Shown: positions 23,837 to 34,732 of the stretch, piece by piece
Position numbering within the stretch: position 1 is the stretch's first letter
Layout of the letters: each line of letters opens with the position of its first letter
DNA from: Rugalucina vietnamica
Lineage: Eukaryota; Mollusca; Bivalvia; Lucinida; Lucinidae
Direction: 5' to 3'
Length of the DNA stretch: 64,000 bases
Assembly: GCA_964017185.1 (NCBI GenBank)
Contig: OZ024873.1
Coordinates: forward strand, 44,440,760-44,504,759
Notes under the pieces: generated by a model
What the model saw: the letters and a program-made list of their open reading frames with translations, nothing else
Told to the model about the DNA's origin: nothing
The model's database searches: none
Made by a program: the position numbers and the translations under genes

Positions 23837-25831
23837 AGCTCACCTGAGCCGAAGGCTCACAGGTGAGCTTATAGGATAGGCAGGCATCCGTCGTCCGTCG
23901 TCGTCGTCCGTTGTACGTCGTCGTCCGTCGTCGTCCGTCCACAATTTCAAAGAAGAATATTTCTGAAGCTAGTAGGCCGATCTTGATCAAATTTAATGTG
24001 AACCATAATTGGGTTGGGGGATTGATGGTATTAGGTTTTGGAGCAGATTGTATCAAAATTGTGGTTTCCATGGCAACAGATAGGTCCCATAGACTTACAA
24101 TGGGAAAAAACTAAAAAAATCTTCTTCTCTGAAACCACTAGGCCCACAGCTTTGATATTTGGTATGTAGCAATGGCTAATGGTCCTCTACATAAATTGTG
24201 CCATTCATGCCCCTGGGGTAAAATTTGGCCACGCCCCGGGGGGTCGATAGTCTCCATAGACTTACTATGGGAAAAAAATTAAAAAATCTTCTTCTCTGAA
24301 ACCACAGGGCCCACAGCTTTGATATTTGGTATGTGGCAATGGCTAATGGTCCTCTACATAAATTGTGCCAGCCATGCCCCTGGGGTCAAATTTGGCCACG
24401 CCCCGGGGGTCGATAGTCTCCATAGACTTACTATTGGAAAAACTAAAAAAATCTTCTTCTCTGAAACCACTAGGCCCACAGCTTTGATATTTGGTATGTA
24501 GCAATGGCTAATGGTCCTCTACATAAATTGTGCCATTCATGCCCCTGGGGTCAAATTTGGCCACGCCCCGGGGGTCGATAGTCTCCATAGACTTACTATG
24601 GGAAAAAAATTAAAAAATCTTCTTCTCTGAAACCACAGGGCCCACAGCTTTGATATTTTGTAGGTGGCAATGGCTAATGGTCCTCTACATAAATTGTGCC
24701 AATCATGCCCCTGGGGTCAAATTTGGCCACGCCCCGGGGGTCGATAGTCTCCATAGACCTACAATAGGAAAAAAACTAAAAAAATCTTCTTCTCTGAAAC
24801 CACTAGGCCAACAGCTTTGATATTTGGTATGTAGCAATGGCTAATGGTCCTCTACATAAATTGTGCCATTCATGCCCCTGGGGTCAAATTTGGCCACGCC
24901 CCGGGGGTTGATAGTCTCCATAGACTTACTATGGGAAAAAAATTAAAAAATCTTCTTCTCTGAAACCACAGGGCCCACAGCTTTGATATTTTGTATGTGT
25001 CAATGGCTAATGGTCCTCTACATAAATTGTGCCAATCATGTCCCCGGGGTCAAATTTGGCCACGCCCCGGGGGTCGATAGTCTCCATAGACCTACAATAG
25101 GAAAAACTAAAAAAATCTTCTTCTCTGAAACCACTAGGCCCACAGCTTTGATATTTGGTATGTAGCAATGGCTAATGGTCCTCTACATAAATTGTGCCAT
25201 TCATGCCCCTGGGGTCAAATTTGGCCACGCCCCGGGGGTTGATAGTCTCCATAGACTTACTATGGGAAAAAAATTAAAAAATCTTCTTCTCTGAAACCAC
25301 TAGGCCCACAGCTTTGACATTTGGTATGTAGCAATGGCTAATGGTCCTCTACATAAATTGTGCCATTCATGCCCCTGGGTTCAAATTTGGCCAGGCCCCG
25401 GAGGTTGATAGTCTCAATAGACTTGCTATGGGAAAAAAATTCAAAAATCTTCTTCTCTGAAACCACAGGGCACACAGCTTTGATATTTTGTATGTGGCAA
25501 TGGCTAATGGTCCTCTACATAAATTGTGCCAGCCATGCCCCTGGGGTCAAATTTGGCCACGCCCCAGGGGTAGATAGTCTCCATAGACTTTCAATGGGAA
25601 AAACTAACAAAAATCTTCTTCTCTGAAACCCAAAGGCCCAGAGCTTCTATATTTTGTATGTAGCAATGTTTGGTAGTCCCCATTATAAATTGTGCCAGTC
25701 ATGCCCCTGAGTCAAATTTGGCCATGCCCCGGGGGTCAATAGTGTCCATGCATAGTCTCAATTAATTTAAATCTCATGAGCTTACAATGTGATAATCTCT
25801 CAGGTGAGCTACAGGACCAATGGTCCTCTAG
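23837..25831 (+). mobile_element. Type A-ended Pearl element with a different core (F)
   Basis: 5' hairpin AGCTCACCTGAGCCGAAGGCTC and CTCAGGTGAGCT plus AGGACCAATGGTCCT at the 3' end, as in type A, with a GTCGTCCGTC tract after the head. The core is instead ten ~166-bp monomers (GGCCACGCC near 24227, 24394, 24559, 24725, 24892, 25058, 25223, 25389, 25555, 25720; the last two to three diverged). Monomers are very similar to each other, and alternate units share variants (CACTAGGCC versus CACAGGGCC), suggesting amplification as dimers. No AGGTCA-type block. Confidence 0.85.
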
Positions 25832-26227
25832 TATTAATAGGACAGGTGCAATGGAAGACTTCAATGTCATTAACTTATTGCAATGTCGTGACTTGATACA
25901 TGTATCAAAAATTAGTTGATTACTTGGAAATGAACTCAGAAACAGAAACAGTCATTTTTGTGATTAAAATCTTAGATAAAAGACAAAATATCTCAGGCTT
26001 CTCAGCTAAAGATGACCCATAGAATTAATTATTGATTATAACAAAATCATGATCGATCATCAATCAGTTGACAGTAGTACTAGCAAACCAATGATTATCG
26101 ATATAAATCGACCATCGTAACAACACTACTTTCCTATTAAATACAGTAATTATGAGATGCTACATGTAAGCAAGACTGCTGTATTTTGTTTGGATTGACC
26201 CTGATATTACTGTCTTGTTTATTACAG

Positions 26228-26319
26228 GGGCTGAAGAATAATGGTTTTACTGTGCTGTATCAGAACATGAAACATGGCCAAACATCTTCCAAAGACCTTC
26301 TAGACTTTCTACGAGAAAG
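26228..26319 (+). CDS. FCHO2: FCHO-family F-BAR protein, internal exon (about residues 12-42)
   Basis: Seen: a 92-bp exon between acceptor ATTACAG and donor AG/GTACAT, translating to [18 protein letters not shown]... and ending ...LLDFLRE plus a split codon (AG). Family: the F-BAR domain of FCHO1/FCHO2 starts with a GEKN.GF.VLY.NMKHGQ motif and FVRER at this position, matching without gaps. The protein nucleates clathrin-coated pits: the F-BAR dimer binds curved PI(4,5)P2 membrane, and the C-terminal mu-homology domain recruits Eps15, intersectin and AP2. The exon starts in phase 0 and ends in phase 2. The exon with the start codon and the first ~11 residues was not found upstream. Invertebrates usually have one FCHO gene, so the FCHO1 versus FCHO2 name is nominal. 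Confidence 0.88.
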
Positions 26320-26681
26320 GTACATCAAATTTTTACCCAGCAAGGCAAAAATTCCATGATTGACATAGAGATTTTACTGCTGCTGTTCAATATCCTAGGA
26401 AATAATTGACATGCTCTATGCTAGAATTATTTGGTAGCACAGGGTTTTTAACCTCTAATATTTGTCCCTCTTAAATTTAAGAGATTCTGTATCATGATTG
26501 TATATATTATTTGGGTAGAATTAAAGGTAAGAAGAGCCAATCTACCCTCACTTTCAAAATTGCTTTTACAAAACTGCAAGAGTCTCTTTTTTTTTCTAGA
26601 CCTTTTATGACTCAGAAAACAACAAAAACAATGTAGCATGACAATTCTAGCATATAAATGTAGGTAATTGTACTAGTTTTT
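26320..26681 (+). other. Start of 5.5-kb FCHO intron, no repeat recognised
   Basis: Donor GTACAT at 26320. No gene or repeat seen before A4 begins at 26682. Confidence 0.6.
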
Positions 26682-27931
26682 AGCTCACCTGTAAGCTTTC
26701 AGCTCAGGTCACATGACCAAGATGGCTGCCATGGCTATAAATAGCAAAAACCTTTAAAAATCTTCTTCAGAACCGGAGGGCTTGTGCTTTTGAAACTTGA
26801 CATATTGCAACAGGCAATGGAGCTCTACAAAGTTTATATCAGTCATGACCTTGGGATGACCTTGACATATTTTATGGTAAGGTCAACTTTGATCGCCAAT
26901 GCATTTGAATGGGCAAAATTAGTAAAATGTAATTGTATTGGGGAAACTTGCTGGGAGTATGCAAATGGACAGAAGATCTATGTTTATGAAAAAATGTCTT
27001 CAGGGAGTTGTCTGCCCATGGCCCGGGCTATATACATTCATATGATCATAATTATTATTTCAAACATCATCTTCTCTGAAACCGTTTGGCCAATCAAAGC
27101 CAAACTTTATGTGGAGCATCGTTAGGAAGGGTGAATGAAAGTTTGTATAAAATAGTCAAGGTCACATGACCAAGCTGGTTGCCATGGCTATAAATAGCAG
27201 AAATCTTTAAAAATCTTCTTCTTCAGAACCAGATTTTGAAACTTGGCATGAAACATCAGGGAATGAAGCTCCACAAAGTTTGTATAAATCATTACCCTGG
27301 GATGACCTTGACCTATTATATGGCAAGGTGAACTAAGGTCGCCAATGTATTTCAATGGGGAAAAGTGTCAAAATGTCATTTGAAGGGGAAAAAAAGAAAT
27401 AGGCAAATGGACTGAAGATTTAGGATTCTGAAAAAATTGGATCCCTGGGGCTGGTCTGCCCCCACCCCCGGGCAATATACATGTATATTAGTATAATATT
27501 ACCATAATATTCAAAGATCATCTCTGAAACCACTTAACCAATCAAAGCCTTTGAAGCATCTATAAGAAGGGGGAACCAATAATCCATGTCTCATGACCAA
27601 GATAGTCGCCATACCCCTATATGGTAAAAACACTTCAAAAATCTCCTTCTCTGGAACCGGTGGACCACTTTGCAAGGAGTATAGTGAACTAGAGTTCTAC
27701 AATGTTTACATAAATCATGACCCTGTGATGACCTTGACCTATTTTACGACAAGGTCAACATAGGTTGTCCATGCTTTTGAATGGGGGAAATTGTTAAAAC
27801 GCCATTTGAAGGGAAAAACTTGAAGGGAATTGTCAAATGGACAAAATATTGATTATTTTGAAGAAAAAATATGGCTCCAGGGCTTCACTGCCCTTTTACT
27901 GGGACTATATACCATAATATTCAAACATGTA
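26682..27931 (+). mobile_element. Type A Pearl element (A4), part before transposon G
   Basis: The head is reduced to AGCTCACCTGTAAGC and joined directly to a monomer, without the GTCC tract. Conserved blocks near 26708, 27168 and a diverged one near 27590. It is interrupted at 27932 and resumes at 31760. Confidence 0.78.
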
Positions 27932-28837
27932 CAGTGGTGTTATGGCTAAAAACCTAATTTAGCTGTTTTAATGGCTAATTAACGGCTAAATTGTAAAATT
28001 TCGCGGCGAAATTGTGTGAAATATTAAAGTCAGCGCGGAATTTCGCAGCGAAGCCGCGAAATTTTCGGATTTCGCGACGGAACACAGCGAAAAAAGTATA
28101 CCTTTCATTAAGCATAAAATCAATTGAATGGTGTTTTGCGGCGAAAAAGACGACAGTCACAAAAGTTTTTTTTGTTTAAATTTGATTTTAATTTGGATGT
28201 TTTATTTCATTTCAACTCGTATCAATATTTTGTTTTCGTTTCAATTTTGTATAATTATTATTTTAGTCAGCTGACTAACTGTCACTCTGCTCCACTTCGG
28301 TACCTCGTTCCACTTCCCTGACAGCTTAGCATAGGTTGCATTCAAACCAATGTCGAACTGATTGCGGATTTCGTAAGTGACTTGCAGCTATGTTATTTTG
28401 CTATTTATCATATTATATTTGTTATGTATTTGTACCAGTGCTGAAGATCTTCCAATAAACACATAGAATTGCCTAAAACGTTTAAATTAATGTAGAAAAA
28501 CAAACAATTTTGACTTTGAGTCGCTAATTCTACAGTAGTCTCCCTTGATCTATTTATAGACATCTTTGAAATTTTTCATAGAAAAAAAAATGAAGTATTT
28601 TATGATTCTGCGTACTTTAATAACTAGAATATTTATAATTTATGTCATATATATGCAAGAAAAGATCTAACATAAGTTAAAAATAACACAATTTTGCAGT
28701 TTTCATTTTCGACCAAGGGCTGAATATATCCCATTTCCGTTGGTATGGAGAGGTTTAACAGAATACCGATGGAAATATTCTATTTTAGTCCCTACAGTCA
28801 CAAAAGTTTTATTGTTTAAATTTCATTTTAATTTGTA

Positions 28838-29403
28838 GTTAATAAATGAAACAACACCAACACGAACTTAAGTCCAGTTTTAATTACATTTATCACTTTA
28901 TCCAACGTTTCGCCATCTTGGCTTCTTCAGGGATATAGTAAACAAGTATATGACATCGCGCACCGTAAAACGCAATGTGTGACAGCGCGCCACGTCAGAT
29001 ACGTTGTGAGAAACTAGCGGAAAAAATATACAATGTGACAGGGGCAAAAACAGCCCCGTGATTGTGAACGCAGCAGTTAAGCAAAAATTAAAAATCTTAT
29101 ACAGACAAAACTATTGGATCGTTTGATGACAAATGTTCCTATAAAGTCGTTACACAAAAAAGTAATAATAGGAACAAACAATAGCTGCCTAACTGCTACT
29201 CAACATTGTACAACAATTTGGAATTCATGCCTTTTGGGTACAGTGTATCAAGCTTATGTATCCAATAAGTTTCCTTACACAGGCGAGTCATTTCATCATT
29301 AACAACATCAATTGGAAGGAAACTGAAATCTGCGATAGAATGTGAATCTGAATTGAAATGTAAAGCAACGTTTGATGCATAGCTTTCACAATTTTTTTTT
29401 TTT
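28838..29403 (-). mobile_element. Penelope-like element, 5'-truncated copy
   Basis: A 566-bp insert bounded by a 13-bp duplication ATTTTAATTTGTA (28825-28837 and 29404-29416). Read on the minus strand it starts at an A run, encodes the C-terminal end of a GIY-YIG endonuclease domain (29196-29435 frame), then a non-coding tail with the phrase CCTGAAGAAGCCAAGATGG and CGAAACGTTGG, a signature I associate with Penelope-like element ends. Inserted into transposon G. Confidence 0.72.
29196..29400 (-). pseudogene. C-terminal GIY-YIG fragment of Penelope-like ORF
   Basis: The minus-strand frame ends at 29196 and encodes a stretch with ALHFNSDSHSIADFSF and ETYWIHKLDTLYPKGMNSK. In Penelope-like polyproteins the C-terminal GIY-YIG domain ends with an HFN..GHS..D block and a (R)E..WI..L.T..P.GLN block, which this matches. 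Reverse transcriptase and the catalytic GIY/YIG residues are absent, so it is inactive. The first codons run out of the A run. Confidence 0.7.
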
Positions 29404-29784
29404 ATTTTAATTTGTATGCATTTATTGCTTTTCAAGTCGTATAAATATTTTGTTTTCTTTTCAGTTTTGTATAATAATCATTTAAGTTATGTGTTTTATT
29501 CGTGTCTTTATAACTGCTTTGAAGTTTCTGAGACCCTGATTATCGGCTTTGTGTTTATTTTCATGCTTCTTTTTCAGATTAATCAGACTTACCCGATAAT
29601 ATAAGATCATATTATCTAGCTTAATTAACAGAACAAAAGCTTATAGCGGCGTAAGCAATTTTCATGGGATGATTGCCCATAGATTTGTTTGTTTGTATTG
29701 AGGCTGAACATTCCAGTCACCAATTTTTCAGTCATGTCTGATCAGAGCTACCGTTTCCTGGGTATTAAGTTGTACTGTGGGTAA

Positions 29785-29895
29785 TTAATGTGTCTTGCTC
29801 AAGGACACAACACGGTGTCGCCAGTGCGGATCGAACTCAGGACCTCTCGATTCGGTGTCTGATGCATTACAACTACGCCACCGCGTTCCCAACCC
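29785..29895 (-). mobile_element. tRNA-like SINE head
   Basis: On the minus strand: GCGGTGGCGTAGTTGTAATGC (box A-like) near 29885 and GTTCGATCCGC (box B-like) near 29830, at tRNA-like spacing. The flank is repetitive; not a functional tRNA because the acceptor stem is not paired. Confidence 0.5.
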
Positions 29896-30484
29896 ACAGA
29901 TTTATACCAGTCTTTGGATTCAAAATGATGAAGCAATCAGCTTCAACTCTTCTTAGACATTTAATTGCCTGTGTTAATGACTCTGCTTAAAGCATCAGTG
30001 AATTTTCGATTACATCAAGTGGACGCCTTTTCGTTGAAATTAATTTAGTCGAAACGACATTTGGTCGCATACGGATACGATATTTGGTTGAATACGAGCA
30101 ATACAGCAACGTACATGTACAAAACTGTGTCGAAATTGTCAATAATTGACGGGGTTCTTTTGCTAACCGTTTTGAGTTAAACAGCGTGTTGTGTGCCTTC
30201 CAAAATCCAGATGTACGGATGGCTTGGAACACGTACATGCATGTTGAATGTCAAAACCTCATTGTATACAAGGCACAATACACTAGAAAAAGGGAGGATA
30301 CTGTGTTTAAAACAAAGTATTGTAGTTCATACTTGTACGCTGTTTTTGTGTAAGAAATGAGTCATATGAAGTTTTCAGTTTATTTTCGGAACACATATAT
30401 ACAGTAAGGGCCACGAGTACACACGGTGGCAATATGAGCACATGCCGCATAAATCGATGGTGAATAGATTAATCAGAACAAAGT

Positions 30485-30570
30485 TGAGCGCAGTAGCCTA
30501 GTGGTGGATTGAAGGAATTGACTGGAATCAAAATGTCCTGTGTTCGATTCCTATATTCGTTGGGATTCGT
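30485..30570 (+). mobile_element. tRNA-like SINE remnant
   Basis: GTAGCCTAGTGGTGGATTG near 30491 and TGTTCGATTCCTA near 30541 resemble box A and box B. No matching acceptor stem. Weak. Confidence 0.35.
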
Positions 30571-30798
30571 ACTTGAGCAAAACCGGTATACATGTATTAC
30601 CCTGAAAGTGTTGTCGCCATGGGACTTAAACAATATTGACTGTTAAGCTTAACTCAGGATGAACTTCGCTTGTTGTACATACTTCTACAAGGCAAGTACA
30701 ATGTATAAATCAATATGATTGCAATTAGTCTTGTGCTGGCATTCATAGAGGGTGATCAGAGTGGTAACCAGCAAGCCCAAATGTGAATATGTCTCTTT

Positions 30799-31098
30799 TT
30801 GTTTTGTCGTTTTTTACATGAGCTCAAACAAAGTTATCGTAGTTCACACCTTAAACGCTATAAAGTGAAGCAGTTGAGGAAAATGTTCAAAAAAGAAAGC
30901 AAGGAATCTAAAGTTCTGTTTCTTGAGCAATACCCTTTAGACAATGTTTGTGCTACAAAACAAGGCACAAAGATAGATTGTCCCTGCCCATTGGGGCCTA
31001 AAGAAATAGATGGGTTGCTTGTGCCTAAAGGCAAAGCTAAAACGCTATTGACTGATCATCTGATTATTGGATTACCGCTCAGGTCTGTGCCTGCCTAG
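30799..31098 (+). CDS. Unassigned 99-aa ORF inside transposon G
   Basis: The ATG-to-TAG frame encodes a basic protein: K/R-rich first half (KRYKVKQLRKMFKKESK), then CATKQGTKIDCPCPLGPKEIDG with two cysteines in a CPC motif. I do not recognise a domain. Length and composition look more protein-like than the other short frames here, but no start context or homologue supports it. It could be an exon-like piece captured by G or chance. Confidence 0.25.
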   Translation: MFCRFLHELKQSYRSSHLKRYKVKQLRKMFKKESKESKVLFLEQYPLDNVCATKQGTKIDCPCPLGPKEIDGLLVPKGKAKTLLTDHLIIGLPLRSVPA

Positions 31099-31179
31099 GA
31101 AAATTGATTGAAGTCAAACCATCCATACATTTAAGCAGTATTGGCTGAGAGGGATGGTTATATTTCAAGCACTTGTTGG

Positions 31180-31260
31180 ATATCATGACGTCCCATAAAA
31201 TGGACGCAGCGTCCCGACATGACTATTGCTGTTGATTGGGACGTAAAGCATGTATTCAAA
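31180..31260 (+). repeat. Shared SINE-tail-like segment
   Basis: CGTCCCGACATGACT ... GGGACGTAAAGC followed by AAACAAACAA. The same block recurs at 51660-51730. It resembles a SINE 3' region, but the head is not visible. Confidence 0.45.
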
Positions 31261-31759
31261 CAAACAATCAAAGTTATATTTAACGAGCTGGCCCATTACG
31301 TTATAACTATTTTCGTCTATCCGTGATTTCGCTATCGTACCATGTTACACCAATTGAAAAGTCCAGTTATGCACGTTTTTCATTTCTATACATGCATAAT
31401 CGTGCATATTATTAATGTGCACTTCAATCACGATCTATACTAGGAACAGATTAATCATAGTGTGGTCATTAAATTCAAAATAAAAAAATTTATGTTAACA
31501 TTTACAGGTATTTCTCCGTGTTTCGCGACAAAATAGGAAATTTAAACTTACCTGTTGAAAAGGTTAAAAAATGAATTTCGCCGCGAAACACGGCGAAATT
31601 TAACCGCGAAAATATTCGATTTTCGCGGCGAAAAAAATAACAGATTAGACGTTTAAATTTTACCTTGGCCGGTGAAATCTCGCGGTGGTTTCGCCGCGAA
31701 AAATCACAAGTGATCAGCGCGCACTGTGCAAAATTGGGTTTTTAGCCATAACACCACTG

Positions 31760-31816
31760 CATATTGGTATATATAGCAGATCTCAGGTGAGCGTTTACAG
31801 GACCATTGATCCTCTT
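31760..31816 (+). mobile_element. Type A Pearl element (A4), 3' end next to exon
   Basis: Resumes after G with ATTGGTATATATAGCAGATC, then CTCAGGTGAGC and the hairpin AGGACCATTGATCCTCT. It ends only about 14 bases before the acceptor AG at 31829-31830. Confidence 0.8.
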
Positions 31817-31830
31817 ATTGTTACTTTCAG

Positions 31831-31905
31831 TTGTCAAGTAGAAGAAACATACAGTAAGCTGCTGTCCAAGCTTGCTAGGGCCGCAGCTAATAGTACTCAT
31901 GTTGG
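31831..31905 (+). CDS. FCHO2: FCHO-family F-BAR protein, internal exon (about residues 42-67)
   Basis: A 75-bp exon between TTACTTTCAG and GG/GTAAGT. It completes the split codon from the previous exon (AG+T) and encodes CQVEETYSKLLSKLARAAANSTHVG, ending phase 2 (GG). This aligns without gaps to the human segment around IEEAYS...TKLAKSA, the start of the F-BAR helical bundle. Upstream, the polypyrimidine tract is short (TTGTTACTTTCAG) and is preceded immediately by the 3' hairpin of a Pearl element, so the branch site probably lies inside transposon sequence. Phase and homology fit both neighbouring exons. Confidence 0.9.
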
Positions 31906-32141
31906 GTAAGTCTCGCTTCCCAATAATATATGTGTTACTTTACCTTGTCAATAGACCTGGGCTTAATATCCATATGTACAATGTAATAACTGTTCAAAAT
32001 GTGATAATTTGGGGTCTAAATACTATAAGTGTCTGTTTCTAGATGAATTAGGCAGACCTTAGAAGGATTTTTTGTTTGCTGTCCCAAAATTGGCCTTGCA
32101 TAAATTTCTGGATTTTTTATTTTTTTTATTTCTTTTTTATT
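31906..32141 (+). other. Start of 15.1-kb FCHO intron
   Basis: Strong donor GTAAGT at 31906. AT-rich, ends in a T-rich tract (about 32111-32138) used as target by a type A element. Confidence 0.6.
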
Positions 32142-32219
32142 AGCTCACCTGAGCCAAAGGCTCACATGTGAGCTTATAGTATACCCATGCTCCGGCGCCC
32201 ATCGTCGTCCACCATTTTT
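32142..32219 (+). mobile_element. Type A Pearl element head (A5a), interrupted
   Basis: Complete 5' hairpin and GTCGTCC tract, then CCACCATTTTT where a second complete type A element begins. The core of this first element is missing, suggesting insertion of A5b into it or end-to-end recombination. Confidence 0.75.
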
Positions 32220-33729
32220 AGCTCACCTGAGCCGAAGGCTTACAGGTGAGCTTATAGTATGCCCATGCTCCGTCGTCTGTCCGTCCGTCGTTCACAATTT
32301 CAAAGATCTTCTCCTCTGAAACCGCTTGGCCAATCAAAGCCAAACTTCATGTGGAGCATCCTTAGGAAGGGGGAACGAAAGTTTATATAAATGGTCCAGG
32401 TCACATGACCAAGATGGCCGCCATGGCTATAAATAGCAAAAACCTTTAAAAATCTTCTTCTCCAGAACCAGTGGGCCGATTTCCATGAAACTTAAACTTG
32501 GTATGTAGCATCGGGGATGTGGGCCTATCATATTTTATATAAATCATGACCCTAGGATGACCTTGACCTGTTTTACGGCAAGGTCAACTTAGGTCGCCAA
32601 TGCATTTGAATGGGAAAAAATGGTAAAATGCTATTTAATGGGTAAAACTAACTGGGAATAGGCAAATGAACAGAAGATTAATGTTAATGGAAAATTTTAG
32701 CCCCTGGGGGGATGTCTGCCCCTGCCCCGGGGCTATATACATGTATATTTCCATAATAATGAAACATCTTCTCCCCTGAAACCTCTTGGCCAATCAAAGC
32801 CAAACTTCATATGGAGCATCCTTGGTAAGGGGGAAAGAAAGTTTATATAAATGGTCAAGGTCACATGACCAAGATGGCTGCCATGGCTATAAATAGAAAA
32901 AACCTTTAAAAATCTTCTTCTCCAGAACCAGAAGGCCAATGATTTTGAAATTTGGTGTGAAGCATCAGTGACTGGAGCTCTACAAAGTTTATATAAATCA
33001 TGACCCTGGGATGACTTTGACCTATTATACGGCAAGGTCAACATAGGTTGCTCATGCATTTGAATGGGGAAAAGTGTTAAAATGTCATTTGCAGGGAAAA
33101 CCTTGCAGGAAATGGGCAAATGGACTTAATTTTGATGATTCTGAAAAAAATTTTGACCCCAGGGGTCTGTCTGCCCCCACCCCGGGGCAATATACATGTA
33201 TATTACAGTGATATTCAAAGATCTTCTTCTCTGAAACTGCTTGGCCAATCAAAGCCAAACTTTATGAGGAGTATTGTTAGGAAGTGGGAATGAAAGTATA
33301 TATAAATGGTCAAGGTCACATGACCAAGATGGCTGCCATGGCTATAAATAGCAAAAACCTTTAAAAATCTTTTTCTCCAGAACCAGAAGGCCTATGATTT
33401 TGAAACTTGGCATGAAGCATCAGGCAATAGAGCTCTACAAAGTTTATATAAATCGTGACCCTTGGGTGACCTTGACCTATTTTACGGCGAGGTCAACTTA
33501 GGTCGCCCATGCATTTGAATGGGGAAAATTGTTAAAATGTCATTTGAAGGGCAAAACTTGCAGTAAATTGGCAAATGGACTAAAGTTTTATATAAAGAAA
33601 TTGACTCCAGGGGTTGCTCTGACCCGGCCCTGGGGTTATATACATGTATATTATCATTCTAGTCAAACAAGTTTATTGGTATATATCTCGGGTTTCAGGT
33701 GATCGTTTACAGGACCATTGGTCCTCTGG
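32220..33729 (+). mobile_element. Type A Pearl element (A5b), complete
   Basis: Head hairpin, CGTCCGTCCGTCG tract, three monomers (blocks near 32398, 32858 and 33312) and the full 3' hairpin ending CTCTGG. Confidence 0.82.
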
Positions 33730-34732
33730 TCAAAGATCTTCTCTGAAACCGCTTGGCCAATCAAAGCCAAATTTTATATGAAGCATCATAGGGGGAACCA
33801 ATGTGTATATAAGAAATTCAGGTCACTTGACCAAGATGGCCGCCATGCCCATATATGGTAAAAACCCTTCAAAAATCTTCTACTCCAGAACCGGTGGACC
33901 GATTTCAACAAAACTTGGCATGAAGCATCGATGGCACAAGCACTTCAATGTATATATAAATCATGACCCTGTGATGACCTTTACCTATTTTACGCAATTT
34001 ACGGCAAGGTCAACAACATAGGTCGCCAATGCATTTGAATGGGGGAAACTTTTAAAATGTCATTCAGAGTGAAATTCTTGCAGGAAGTGGGCACTAGGAG
34101 TGAATATTAATGATTCTGAAATAAATTGGACCCCAGGGGCTCATGTGCACCGGGGCAATATACATGTATATCTCCATAATATTCAAACGTCTTCTCCTCT
34201 TAAATCGCTTGGTCAATCAAAGCCAAATTTTATGTGAGGCATCAATAGGAAGGGGTTACCAATGTGTATATAAATAATCCAGGTCACATGACCAAGATGG
34301 CCGCCATGCCCATATATGGTAAAAAACCCTTCAAAAATCTTCTTCTCCGGAGCTGGTGGACAGATTTCAAAGAAAGTTGGCATGAAGCATTGATGGCTAA
34401 AGTACTACAATGTATATAAATCATGACCATGTGGTGACCTTGACCTATTTTATGACAAGGTCAACATAGGTCGCCTATGCATTTGAATGGGGAAAACTTT
34501 TAAAAAGTAATTTGAGGTAAAAATCTTGCAGGAAATTGGTAGTAGGACTGAATATTAATGATTCTGAAAAAAGTTGGACCCAAGGGCTTATATGGCCCCA
34601 CCCCCGGGGCATTATACATACTTGTATATTACCATAATTTTCAAACATCTCCTCTGAAACCACTTGGCCAATTAAAGCCATATTTTATGTGAAGCATCCA
34701 TAGGATGGGGGAACCAATGTGTATACTAATAG
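33730..34732 (+). mobile_element. Type A Pearl element (A6), part before insertion H
   Basis: Begins headless directly after A5b (TCAAAGATCTTC), blocks near 33819 and 34280, and stops in the third monomer at ACTAATAG. The next bases of the A consensus resume at 46118, so A6 and A8 are one element split by H. Confidence 0.8.

Larger units (their letters stand above)
23013..26128. mobile_element. hAT-like element U with nested SINE and array F
   Basis: Inverted ends TAGTGTTGTT-CGAT (23013) and ATCG-TAACAACACTA (26128), with ATCGAT/ATCGATTAT motifs repeated just inside both ends, a pattern common in hAT elements. CTTTC is near both outer edges (left copy offset by 3 bp), so the target duplication is uncertain. 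Own sequence is mainly 23013-23201 and 25832-26128. Confidence 0.65.
27932..31759. mobile_element. TIR transposon G, non-autonomous
   Basis: Inverted ends CAGTGGTGTTATGGCTAAAAA (27932) and TTTTTAGCCATAACACCACTG (31759) are perfect over 21 bp. Just inside both ends are clusters of palindromic TTTCGCGGCGAAA-type motifs (27999-28100 and 31515-31715). Flanks read ..ATGTA and CATATT.., compatible with a TA target but not a clean duplication. It splits A4. Contains a Penelope-like fragment, SINE-like pieces and one unassigned ORF; no transposase recognised. Confidence 0.8.
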
